From contig NZ_QXFM01000030.1 in the NCBI RefSeq assembly GCF_003584015.1, forward strand, positions 1 through 45,933: a stretch of 45,933 bases of DNA. The letters run 5' to 3'. This DNA comes from Aurantiacibacter xanthus. GTDB taxonomy: Bacteria; Pseudomonadota; Alphaproteobacteria; Sphingomonadales; Sphingomonadaceae. The notes under the pieces were generated by a model. The model was not told the origin of the DNA, ran no database searches, and was given only the letters and a program-made list of their open reading frames with translations. Made by a program: the position numbers and the translations under genes. Below, in pieces: positions 7,736 through 15,439 of the stretch; the first letter of the stretch is position 1, and every line of letters starts with the position of its first letter.

Positions 7736-9373
7736 ATGCGCAGATGCCTGTCGTCCGCCGCTCTGGCCTTGGCCCTGACCAGCGCTTTTGCCGCCCCGGT
7801 GCTGGCGCGCGATGGCGAAACCGGCGGCGAGCACCGCAGCCGAACCCGGATCACGCCTTACATCCAGGCGTCGCAGGTCGTCACCGCCGAGCTTCAGCCC
7901 GGTTCCGACGTGTTCACCTACACCCGCCTCGGCGCGGGGGTCGACGCGGCGATTTCGGGACGCAACTCCACCGCATCGGTCTCACTGCGGTACGAGCGTT
8001 CGATCGGGTGGGATGACAATGTCGCCGATGTCGACACGCTGACCGGCATTGCGCGCGGCTCGCTGGCGCTGGTGCCGCGTACGCTCACGCTCGAAGCGGG
8101 CGGCATGGCGGCGCGGACCCGGATCGACCGCAATGGCGCGACCTCGATTGGCGGCTATGGCACCAATTCGGATTCAACCACGCAGATATACTCTGTCTAC
8201 GCCGGGCCGAGCCTGCAAACCAACGTCGGCGATGTCGCCGTCAGCGGGGCCTATCTGATCGGCTACTCGCGGGTCGATTCGCCCGATGTGGTGCCGGTCT
8301 CCTCGACCGGCGAACTGGTCGACGTGTTCGACGACAGCATCAGCCAGTCCGCCCGGCTGCACGCAGGAATTGCCCCCAATACGGTTCTTCCTGTCGGGCT
8401 GGGTGTGGGGGCGGGCTGGAACCGTCAGGACGTGTCCAATCTCGACCAGCGGGTGGATGACCGTCATGTGCGGGCCGATATCACGGTGCCGGTCACGCGC
8501 GAGGTCGCGCTGATCGGGGGCGTGGGCTACGAAGACGTCGAAGTGTCGACCCGCGATGCCTTGCGCGATAGCGAGGGCAGGCCGGTGATCGGCGCCGATG
8601 GCCGCTTCGTCACCGACGATACGAAGCCGCGCCAGATTGCCTACGACACCGACGGCCTGATCTGGGACGTGGGCGTGATGTGGCGACCGAGCCGCCGCAC
8701 CAGCCTCACCGCCTCGGTCGGCCGCCGTTACGATTCGTCGACTTACTACGGCTCGCTGTCCTATGCGCCCAACGCCAATACCTCGCTCAATGTCTCGGTT
8801 TTCGACGAGATCACCGGCTTCGGTGGGCAGATGGCCAATTCGCTCAACGGCCTCAGCACCAGCTTCCAGGCGATCCGCAATCCGGTGACCGGCGACCTTG
8901 GCGGCTGCGTGGGCAGCCTCGAAGGCGGCAACTGCACGCTGGCGGGGCTCGGCTCACTGCGTTCGGCGATCTATCGCCGCCGCGGTGTCAGCGCCAGCTT
9001 CGCGCGCACCATGGGCCGCACCCAGCTCGGGCTCGGGCTCGGCTACGAGCGGCGCAAATATATCGCCGCGCCGGGCACGGTGCTGGCCGCTATCGATGGC
9101 CTTACCGACGAGAACTACTGGATCTCGGCCTTTGCCACGCGCCGGCTTGATCGTCGCTCCAGTCTCAACTTCGGCGCTTCGGCCTCATGGTTCGAAACTG
9201 GACTCGATAATGCTGGCAGTTCCGTCGGTTACAGCGCAACGCTTTCGTACTATAGAAGCCTGATCGCGGGCCTGAGCGGCACGGCAGCCGTCGGCCTCGA
9301 TGGAATTTCGCGCGAAAGCCTGCCCGATTACACCTCCGCATCGGCCCTAGTCGGCCTGCGCTATTCCTTCTGA
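7736..9373 (+). CDS. Outer-membrane beta-barrel protein, PEP-CTERM system-associated
   Basis: 545 residues with a Sec signal peptide (positively charged MRRC, then ALALALTSAFAAPVLA, cleavage near residue 25). Alternating hydrophobic strands then run to a terminal aromatic, LVGLRYSF, the usual C-terminal signature of an outer-membrane barrel read by the BAM complex. Tyr and Gly are frequent in strand turns. The length, position between kinase and ATPase, and barrel character match the family regularly found in XrtA loci and named only as PEP-CTERM-associated. The inferred role is the outer-membrane pore or secretin-like partner for the exopolysaccharide; no catalytic motif is visible. Confidence 0.82.
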   Translation: MRRCLSSAALALALTSAFAAPVLARDGETGGEHRSRTRITPYIQASQVVTAELQPGSDVFTYTRLGAGVDAAISGRNSTASVSLRYERSIGWDDNVADVDTLTGIARGSLALVPRTLTLEAGGMAARTRIDRNGATSIGGYGTNSDSTTQIYSVYAGPSLQTNVGDVAVSGAYLIGYSRVDSPDVVPVSSTGELVDVFDDSISQSARLHAGIAPNTVLPVGLGVGAGWNRQDVSNLDQRVDDRHVRADITVPVTREVALIGGVGYEDVEVSTRDALRDSEGRPVIGADGRFVTDDTKPRQIAYDTDGLIWDVGVMWRPSRRTSLTASVGRRYDSSTYYGSLSYAPNANTSLNVSVFDEITGFGGQMANSLNGLSTSFQAIRNPVTGDLGGCVGSLEGGNCTLAGLGSLRSAIYRRRGVSASFARTMGRTQLGLGLGYERRKYIAAPGTVLAAIDGLTDENYWISAFATRRLDRRSSLNFGASASWFETGLDNAGSSVGYSATLSYYRSLIAGLSGTAAVGLDGISRESLPDYTSASALVGLRYSF

Positions 9374-9393
9374 CGGACTACGGGAGTTCACAG

Positions 9394-10653
9394 ATGCACG
9401 ACCAATTCTACGGCTTTACCGCAAGGCCTTTCCAGCTGACCCCCGATCCGGAGTTCTATTTCCGCAGCGCGACGCACCGCAAGGCGCTGTCCTATCTCGG
9501 CTATGGCCTCGCGCAGGGGGAGGGCTTCATCGTCATCACCGGCGAGATCGGCGCGGGCAAGTCGACGCTGGCCGCCCACACGATCCGCAGCCTTGACGAG
9601 AACCAGGTCACGGTCGCGCAGGTCGTCACCAGCCATCTCGATGGCGAGGAGATCGTCCATGTCGTCGCGCGCGCGTTCGGTCTGCAGGTGGCGGGGCACG
9701 ACAAGGCCTCGGCGCTGAGCGAGATCGAAGCCTTCCTGCACGAAGAAGCGCGCGCGGGCCGTCGCTGCCTGCTGGTGGTGGACGAGGCGCAGAACCTGTC
9801 GGTTTCGGCGCTGGAAGAGCTGCGGATGCTGTCGAACTTCCAGCTTGGCAGCCACCCGCTGTTGCAGGTGCTGCTGCTCGGCCAGCCCGAGTTTCGCAAC
9901 ACCTTGCAGAACGAGCCTGCGCTCGAACAGCTGCGCCAGCGTGTCATCGCTGCCCATCATCTCGAATCGATGCAGGCCGACGAGGTCGAACCCTATGTGA
10001 TGCACCGGCTCACGACCGCAGGCTGGCAGGGCAACCCGCAGTTTGGCGAGGGTGTGTTCGCGAAGCTGTATGAGGCCAGCGGCGGCATTCCGCGCAAGGT
10101 CAACCAGATCGTCAACCGGGTGCTGATGCTCGGCTCGCTTGACCGGATCGCGGTGATCGACGGCGAGCTGCTGGACCATGTGCTGGACGAGATGGCGTCC
10201 GAAACGGCCCATCTCGCGCCCGTAAAGACCCTGCGCTCTTTTGCGCGGCCCGAGGCACCGGCTGATGCAGGCGCCGCCGCCGAACAGCCTGCTGTCCCTG
10301 CAATCGATCCGCAGCTGATCGACGACCTGCTGGCCGAACGCGACGTGCGCATTGCCGAACTTGGTGAAGCGCTCGACGAACTGGCGGCGAGGGCGGAAAA
10401 AGCGCCACCCGCCGATCCCGATCAGGACTCCATGCGCGAGCAGATCGCCGAGCTGCAACATGCGGTGCTCGATCTGTCGGGCCAGGCGGAAGAGAGCGTC
10501 AAACGCTTGCTGAAGCCGGAGATCGAAGCCTTGCGGGCGGACATGGCCAAGCTGGAGGCTCGCACCTTCGAGCAGGAACGCACCATCCGCCAGACGCTGT
10601 CGATGCTGATCGAGTGGATCGAGGCGGAAATGGAATCGAGCAAGGCCGCCTGA
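9394..10653 (+). CDS. ExeA-like AAA ATPase, XrtA-associated
   Basis: 419 residues. The N-terminal MHDQFYGFTARPFQLTPDP is the ExeA/GspA-like opening. Walker A is GEIGAGKST at 50-58, Walker B is CLLVVDEAQN at about 125-134, and a GIPRKVNQ sensor-2 segment follows near residue 230. The last ~100 residues are a charged coiled coil (MREQIAELQHAVLDL and onward) in place of the peptidoglycan-binding domain of classic ExeA. It is the 'secretion ATPase' found in nearly all XrtA loci; the inferred role is assembling or energising envelope machinery from the cytoplasmic side. It lies 20 nt after the barrel gene. Confidence 0.9.
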   Translation: MHDQFYGFTARPFQLTPDPEFYFRSATHRKALSYLGYGLAQGEGFIVITGEIGAGKSTLAAHTIRSLDENQVTVAQVVTSHLDGEEIVHVVARAFGLQVAGHDKASALSEIEAFLHEEARAGRRCLLVVDEAQNLSVSALEELRMLSNFQLGSHPLLQVLLLGQPEFRNTLQNEPALEQLRQRVIAAHHLESMQADEVEPYVMHRLTTAGWQGNPQFGEGVFAKLYEASGGIPRKVNQIVNRVLMLGSLDRIAVIDGELLDHVLDEMASETAHLAPVKTLRSFARPEAPADAGAAAEQPAVPAIDPQLIDDLLAERDVRIAELGEALDELAARAEKAPPADPDQDSMREQIAELQHAVLDLSGQAEESVKRLLKPEIEALRADMAKLEARTFEQERTIRQTLSMLIEWIEAEMESSKAA

Positions 10654-10677
10654 GCGGCGGTCGGGGGGCTGCGCCAC

Positions 10678-11589
10678 ATGAACGCGATTACGCCAGATCG
10701 CCCTGTGCAGCAGGGCACGGCCACCCACGCGAGGGTGGTCAACGCCCTGTCGGTCGACGTCGAGGACTGGTTTCAGGTCGGCGCGTTCGAGAAGGTGATC
10801 GGGCGTGACGCATGGCCCTCGCTGGAGGACCGGGTGGAGCGCAATGTCGAGGCGATCCTCGCCATGTTCGACGCGGCGCAGGTCAAGGCCACGTTCTTCA
10901 CGCTGGGCTGGGTGGCCGAGCGGCATAAGCGGCTGATCCGCCGGATCGCCGAGGCAGGCCACGAGATCGCCAGCCACGGGTGGGATCATGCGCGCGTATT
11001 CACGCTCACCCGCGAGGAGTTCGCCGAAGACATCGCGCGGGCGCGCGGTGTGCTCGAGGATGCGGGCGGAACCGAGGTGAAGGGCTATCGCGCACCGAGC
11101 TTTTCGATCGACAAGCGCAACCCCTGGGCCTTCGAAGTGCTGGCCGAGCAGGGCTATACCTATTCGTCGAGCGTGGCCCCGGTGGCGCACGATCACTATG
11201 GCTGGCCCGAAGCCCCGCGCTTTGCCTTCCGGCCGCTGGCCGATGCCGAGCTGATCGAGCTGCCGGTTACCACCGCGATGCTCGGCAGCAGGCGTATCGC
11301 CGCAGGCGGCGGAGGGTTCTTCCGCGTGCTGCCCTATGGCTTCAGCCGCTGGGCGATCCGGCAGGTGAATGGCCGCGAGGGACGGCCCGCGATCTTCTAT
11401 TTCCACCCGTGGGAGGTGGACCCGCAGCAGCCGCGCGTGGCCGATGCCCCGCTGCGCTCGCGCTTTCGGCACTACACCAATCTCGACAAGATGGCGGGCA
11501 AGCTCGCGCGCGTCGTGAACGAGTTTGCGTGGGACCGGGTCGACACGGTGGTCGCGCGCGAGGCGGCCTTGCTGGACGCCGCGCAATGA
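10678..11589 (+). CDS. Polysaccharide deacetylase, PEP-CTERM locus type
   Basis: 303 residues with a NodB-fold domain. Motif 1 is LSVDVEDWF at about 24-32, with the metal and base aspartates; motif 2 is ASHGWDHARV with the two metal histidines; later come KGYRAPSFSID and the histidine motif YFHPWEVDP. It should hydrolyse N-acetyl groups from hexosamines, exposing amines in the glycan. No signal peptide is seen, so it probably acts in the cytoplasm or on lipid-linked intermediates. Its TGA overlaps the ATG of the FemAB gene (ATGA), tying deacetylation to a likely acyl transfer. Confidence 0.92.
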   Translation: MNAITPDRPVQQGTATHARVVNALSVDVEDWFQVGAFEKVIGRDAWPSLEDRVERNVEAILAMFDAAQVKATFFTLGWVAERHKRLIRRIAEAGHEIASHGWDHARVFTLTREEFAEDIARARGVLEDAGGTEVKGYRAPSFSIDKRNPWAFEVLAEQGYTYSSSVAPVAHDHYGWPEAPRFAFRPLADAELIELPVTTAMLGSRRIAAGGGGFFRVLPYGFSRWAIRQVNGREGRPAIFYFHPWEVDPQQPRVADAPLRSRFRHYTNLDKMAGKLARVVNEFAWDRVDTVVAREAALLDAAQ

Positions 11590-12644
11590 ACGCGCCCTTC
11601 GCCATGACCACCGAAACCGTGCGCCTTGCCGAGCTGTCGCAGCCCGACGAGTGCGCGCGCATCGAGGGGTTCGTGGCGTTGCATGGCGGCAGCGTGTTTC
11701 ACAGGCCGCAATGGCTCCATGCGGTGGAGCGCGGCACCGGGCAGCGCGCGCTGGGCCTGATCGCAGAGAAGGGCGGGGCGCTCACCGGGTGGATGCCGCT
11801 CACCGAACTGCATTCGCCGATCTTCGGGCGCACGCTGGCTTCCTCGGGCTTTGCGGTCAACGGCGGCGCGCTTGCGCTGGATGAGCGCGTGGCAGAGCGG
11901 CTGATCGAGGCGGTCGAGGAACTTGCGCAGCGTCTGTCGTGCTCCAGCGTGGAGCTGCGCGGCGGACCGGCTCGCGCCGGGTGGGACATGCTCACCGAGC
12001 GTTATTGCGGCTTCGTGATGCCGCTGGCCGAGGATGACGAGGCCCAGCTCGCCGCCATCCCGCGCAAGCAGCGCGCCGAAGTGCGCAAGAGCCTCAGCCC
12101 CGAGCTGGAAGTCACCATTGGCCGCGAGGAGGGCGAGCGCGCGGCGCACTATGCCGTCTATGCCGAAAGCGTGCGCAACCTTGGCACGCCGGTGTTTCCG
12201 CGCAGCCTGTTCGATGCCGCGCTCGATGCGCTCGATGCCGATATTCTCACCGTGCGCCATCAGGGCGTGCCGGTATCGTCGGTGCTGTCGTTCTATCACG
12301 GCGGCGCGGTGATGCCCTACTGGGGCGGCGGCACCTATGCCGCGCGCCGTCTGCGCAGCAACGACCGCATGTATTACGAGCTGATGTGCCATGCCCGCCG
12401 CAAGGGTTGCATCGCGTTCGATTTCGGGCGCAGCAAGACGGGCACCGGCCCCTATGCCTACAAGAAGACCTGGGGCTTTGAGCCACAGCCGCTGACCTAT
12501 GCCGAATGGACCGTGCCCGGATGCGAGGCGCGCGATGCCGATCCGCTCAGCCCGCAGCACCAGTCGCGCATTGCTGCGTGGAAGCGGTTGCCGCTGGCCG
12601 TCGCCAACCGGCTCGGCCCGCTGATCGCGCGAGGACTCGGCTGA
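11586..12644 (+). CDS. FemAB-related protein, PEP-CTERM system-associated
   Basis: 352 residues of the FemAB superfamily: an N-terminal lobe with GGSVFHRPQWLHAVE, a central IPRKQRAEVRKSLSPELEV, and a C-terminal lobe with CIAFDFGRSKTGTGPYAYKKTWGFEPQPL. The D-F-G-R-S-K-x-G-T-G-x-Y-x-Y-K-K block is diagnostic of the PEP-CTERM subfamily. FemAB enzymes transfer aminoacyl groups onto amines; here the acceptor could be the amine exposed by the deacetylase encoded just before. ATG 11586 overlaps the deacetylase stop, and the TGA shares its last base with the glycosyltransferase ATG (TGATG). The substrate is unknown. Confidence 0.9.
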   Translation: MNAPFAMTTETVRLAELSQPDECARIEGFVALHGGSVFHRPQWLHAVERGTGQRALGLIAEKGGALTGWMPLTELHSPIFGRTLASSGFAVNGGALALDERVAERLIEAVEELAQRLSCSSVELRGGPARAGWDMLTERYCGFVMPLAEDDEAQLAAIPRKQRAEVRKSLSPELEVTIGREEGERAAHYAVYAESVRNLGTPVFPRSLFDAALDALDADILTVRHQGVPVSSVLSFYHGGAVMPYWGGGTYAARRLRSNDRMYYELMCHARRKGCIAFDFGRSKTGTGPYAYKKTWGFEPQPLTYAEWTVPGCEARDADPLSPQHQSRIAAWKRLPLAVANRLGPLIARGLG

Positions 12645-13882
12645 TGGCGGGCGAGATCCTGTTCCTCGCGCACCGGACGCCCTTTCCGCCCGACCGGGGG
12701 GACAAGATCCGCTCGCACAATGTGCTGAAGGCGCTGGCGGCGCTGGCTCCCGTGCATGTCGGCTGTCTGGGCGAGACCGATGCCGATATGGCCGAGGAGA
12801 AGGCGCTGGCCGCACTGGCGGCGAGTTACTGCATGCCGCGGCGAACGAAGCCGCTGCCCCTTGCCGGGATCGAGGCACTGGCAACGGGCGCTGCGATCAG
12901 CATCTCGGCCTTCGAAAACAAGGCGTTGTATCGCTGGGTACGCGACACGCTCACGAACCGCCCCATCGCAGCAATCTACATCTTCTCGGGCCAGATGGGG
13001 CAATATGTTCCACACGACTGGTCCGGGCGGCTGGTGGTCGATTTCGTCGATGTCGATTCCGCCAAGTTCGAGGCCTACGCGGCAAAGAGCGGCTTGCCGA
13101 TGCGCTGGGTCCATGCCCGCGAGGGGCGGCTGCTGCGCCACTACGAAGCGCAGCTTGCCGCCCGTGCCGATTGCTCGCTGCTGGTGAGCGACGAAGAGGC
13201 AGCCCTGATGCGCGCGCGTTGCCCCGGCGTGCCGAACATCGGCGCGCTGCGTAACGGCATCGATTGTGCGCTCTACGATCCGGCCAAGGTCCGCCCGCAT
13301 CGCGATCTGGCAAACGCCGCCGGCCCGCATTTCGTGTTCTCGGGGCAGATGGACTATGCCCCCAACATCGACGCAGTGGAGCGGTTCACCCGCCGGATCA
13401 TGCCCGCGATCCTCACGCTTCACCCTGCGGCACAGTTCCACATCGTCGGCCGGGTACCCACCCCGGCGGTGCGCAAGCTGGCGAGCGAGCAGGGCGTGAC
13501 GGTGTGGGGCGAAGTGCCCGACGTGCGACCGTTTCTTGCAGCGGCCAGCATGGTTGTCGCACCGCTAACCATTGCGCGCGGGGTGCAGAACAAGGTGCTG
13601 GAGGCCATGGCCATGGCAAAGACCGTGCTCGCCTCGCCCGAAGCGCTGACCGGGATCGACGGCGAGGATGGCGAGCACTTCCTGCGCTGCGACAGCGACG
13701 CTGAATTTGTGGCGCAAGCCTGCGCGCTGGCGGATGACAGGTTCCGCGCCGAGAAGGTCGGCAAGGCTGCGCGCCAGCTCGTGCTCGACCGGATGAGCTG
13801 GCCCGCCATGATGGCTCCGCTGGCGGACATCGTCGGCCTAACGCCCGGTCCCGAACGAACGGCTCGTCGCAATGCGGCTTGA
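12644..13882 (+). CDS. Glycosyltransferase, PEP-CTERM/EpsH1 system-associated
   Basis: 412 residues of the GT-B, GT4-like type: N-terminal LFLAHRTPFPPDRGDKIRS, central FSGQMDYAPNIDAVERF, and a nucleotide-sugar site with VVAPLTIARGVQNKVLEAMAM, whose Q-N-K-x-L-E-A-M-A block is the E-x7-E-type donor site. The opening H-R-x-P-(F/Y)-P-P-x-x-G-D-K-I-R marks the XrtA-associated subfamily. It adds one sugar to the lipid-linked repeat at the cytoplasmic membrane face. It is the only GT-B glycosyltransferase in the window, so others must lie elsewhere. The start overlaps the FemAB stop by one base; the 3' end overlaps xrtA by 11 bases. Confidence 0.9.
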   Translation: MAGEILFLAHRTPFPPDRGDKIRSHNVLKALAALAPVHVGCLGETDADMAEEKALAALAASYCMPRRTKPLPLAGIEALATGAAISISAFENKALYRWVRDTLTNRPIAAIYIFSGQMGQYVPHDWSGRLVVDFVDVDSAKFEAYAAKSGLPMRWVHAREGRLLRHYEAQLAARADCSLLVSDEEAALMRARCPGVPNIGALRNGIDCALYDPAKVRPHRDLANAAGPHFVFSGQMDYAPNIDAVERFTRRIMPAILTLHPAAQFHIVGRVPTPAVRKLASEQGVTVWGEVPDVRPFLAAASMVVAPLTIARGVQNKVLEAMAMAKTVLASPEALTGIDGEDGEHFLRCDSDAEFVAQACALADDRFRAEKVGKAARQLVLDRMSWPAMMAPLADIVGLTPGPERTARRNAA

Positions 13883-15428
13883 AGCGATCTCCTCCCCCAC
13901 GCGCGCTCCGCTGACCGAGAGCATCGCCCCGCAGTGGCGCGCCCCGCTGTTGCACCTCGCGCTCGCATGGGCGGCGCTGCTGGCGCTGTTTGCCGGTGAA
14001 TGGGTCACTATGGCCGGGCATTGGTGGAGCAATTCGACCTATAACCATATCCTGTTCGTGCCGCCGATCCTTGCCTGGCTCGTGTGGCAGCGTCTGCCCG
14101 AACTGGCCCGCCTGACCCCGCGCGCGTGGTGGCCGGGCTTGCTCGCACTTGCCGGGGCCATGCTCGTCTGGTTGCTCGGCAACATTTCGGGGCTGGCCAC
14201 GGCAAGCCAGCTTGGCGCGGTGGCAATGCTGCCGGCAACTGCCTTGGCGCTGCTCGGCCCACGGGTTGCCTATGCGCTGCTGTTCCCGCTGTTTTACAGC
14301 CTGTTCCTCGTACCTTTTGGCGACGAGTTGGTGCCTGTCCTGCAAATGATCACGGCGGACATCACCATTGCGCTTACCCATGCCTCGGGCATTCCGGCCG
14401 AGATCGAGGGCGTGTTCATCGACACCCCGGTCGGCTTGTTCGAAGTGGCCGAAGCCTGCTCGGGGGTGAAGTTTCTCGTCGCCATGGTGGCGCTGGGCAC
14501 GCTGATCGCGAACCAGTGCTATCGCTCGGTCTGGCGGCGGATGGCCTTTCTGGCAGCCTCGGTCATCGTTCCCATTATCGCCAACGGCGTGCGCGCCTGG
14601 GGCACGATCTACATTGCGCAGTTTCAGGGCATCGAATTCGCCGCCGGGTTCGACCATATCTTCTACGGCTGGATCTTCTTCGCGGTGGTGATGGCGGTCC
14701 TGATCGGCGCAGGCTGGCGCTTCTTCGACCGCAGGGTGGACGAGCCCGCCATCGACCTCGCCGGGATCGAGGGCGCGCGCTGGATCGCGCGGCTCGAACG
14801 GTTTGCGGCGCCGGGCTGGGCAGTGCTCGCCGGGGTCTTTGCGCTGGCCCTTGGCGCAACCGCATGGGCAGGCGCGGCACGCGCGGTTGAGGCTCCGCTG
14901 CCGCAGGCTATCGTACTGCCGCAAGTCGCAGGCTGGGAGCAGGTGCCGACCGTGCAGGCGTGGAGCTGGCGGCCCGATTCTCCCGGCGCTGACCGCCGCC
15001 TGTTCGGCACCTATCGCAGCGCCACCGGCCAGCGGGTCGACGTGTTCCTCGCCTATTATGCGGCGCAGGAAGAAGGCCGCGAGGCCGGGGCCTATGGCGA
15101 GGGCGCGCAGCCGCTGGACACCGAATGGCGCTGGCTTGGCGAAGCTCCCGCTATTGACGGCGGCAAGGGTGACCGCCTTCAGGCCGTGGGTCTCCACCCG
15201 CGCCTCGCCATGACCTGGTATCGCCATGGCGACTGGACGGGCAGCAGCCGCCTTGAACTCAAGGCCCTGACAATGCGCGACCGTTTGCTGTTCACCGCCC
15301 GGCCGACCGCGACGATGATAGTCTCGGCAGAGGGTGGGGGCGAGGAAGCGCAGGCTGCCATTGCCGACTTTCTCGACGCTATCGGCCCGTCCGGCAAATG
15401 GATGGACCGCATCGTCGGCTTGGATTAG
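13872..15428 (+). CDS. xrtA: Exosortase A fused to an EpsI domain
   Basis: 518 residues. The first ~285 are a multi-pass membrane exosortase with the catalytic triad visible: Cys196 in EVAEACSGV, Arg241 in IANGVRAW and His262 in GFDHIFYGW. A membrane segment around 305-325 leads into a ~190-residue periplasmic EpsI (DUF3485-like) domain with AGWEQVPTVQAW, VFLAYYAAQEEGREA and a late TWYRHGDW. Exosortases cut C-terminal PEP-CTERM tails from exported proteins and are thought to attach the product to a membrane or glycan partner. EpsI is often a separate gene; here it is one chain. ATG 13872 lies within the end of the glycosyltransferase gene. Confidence 0.96.
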   Translation: MRLEAISSPTRAPLTESIAPQWRAPLLHLALAWAALLALFAGEWVTMAGHWWSNSTYNHILFVPPILAWLVWQRLPELARLTPRAWWPGLLALAGAMLVWLLGNISGLATASQLGAVAMLPATALALLGPRVAYALLFPLFYSLFLVPFGDELVPVLQMITADITIALTHASGIPAEIEGVFIDTPVGLFEVAEACSGVKFLVAMVALGTLIANQCYRSVWRRMAFLAASVIVPIIANGVRAWGTIYIAQFQGIEFAAGFDHIFYGWIFFAVVMAVLIGAGWRFFDRRVDEPAIDLAGIEGARWIARLERFAAPGWAVLAGVFALALGATAWAGAARAVEAPLPQAIVLPQVAGWEQVPTVQAWSWRPDSPGADRRLFGTYRSATGQRVDVFLAYYAAQEEGREAGAYGEGAQPLDTEWRWLGEAPAIDGGKGDRLQAVGLHPRLAMTWYRHGDWTGSSRLELKALTMRDRLLFTARPTATMIVSAEGGGEEAQAAIADFLDAIGPSGKWMDRIVGLD

Positions 15429-15439
15429 GCCCAACGCCG

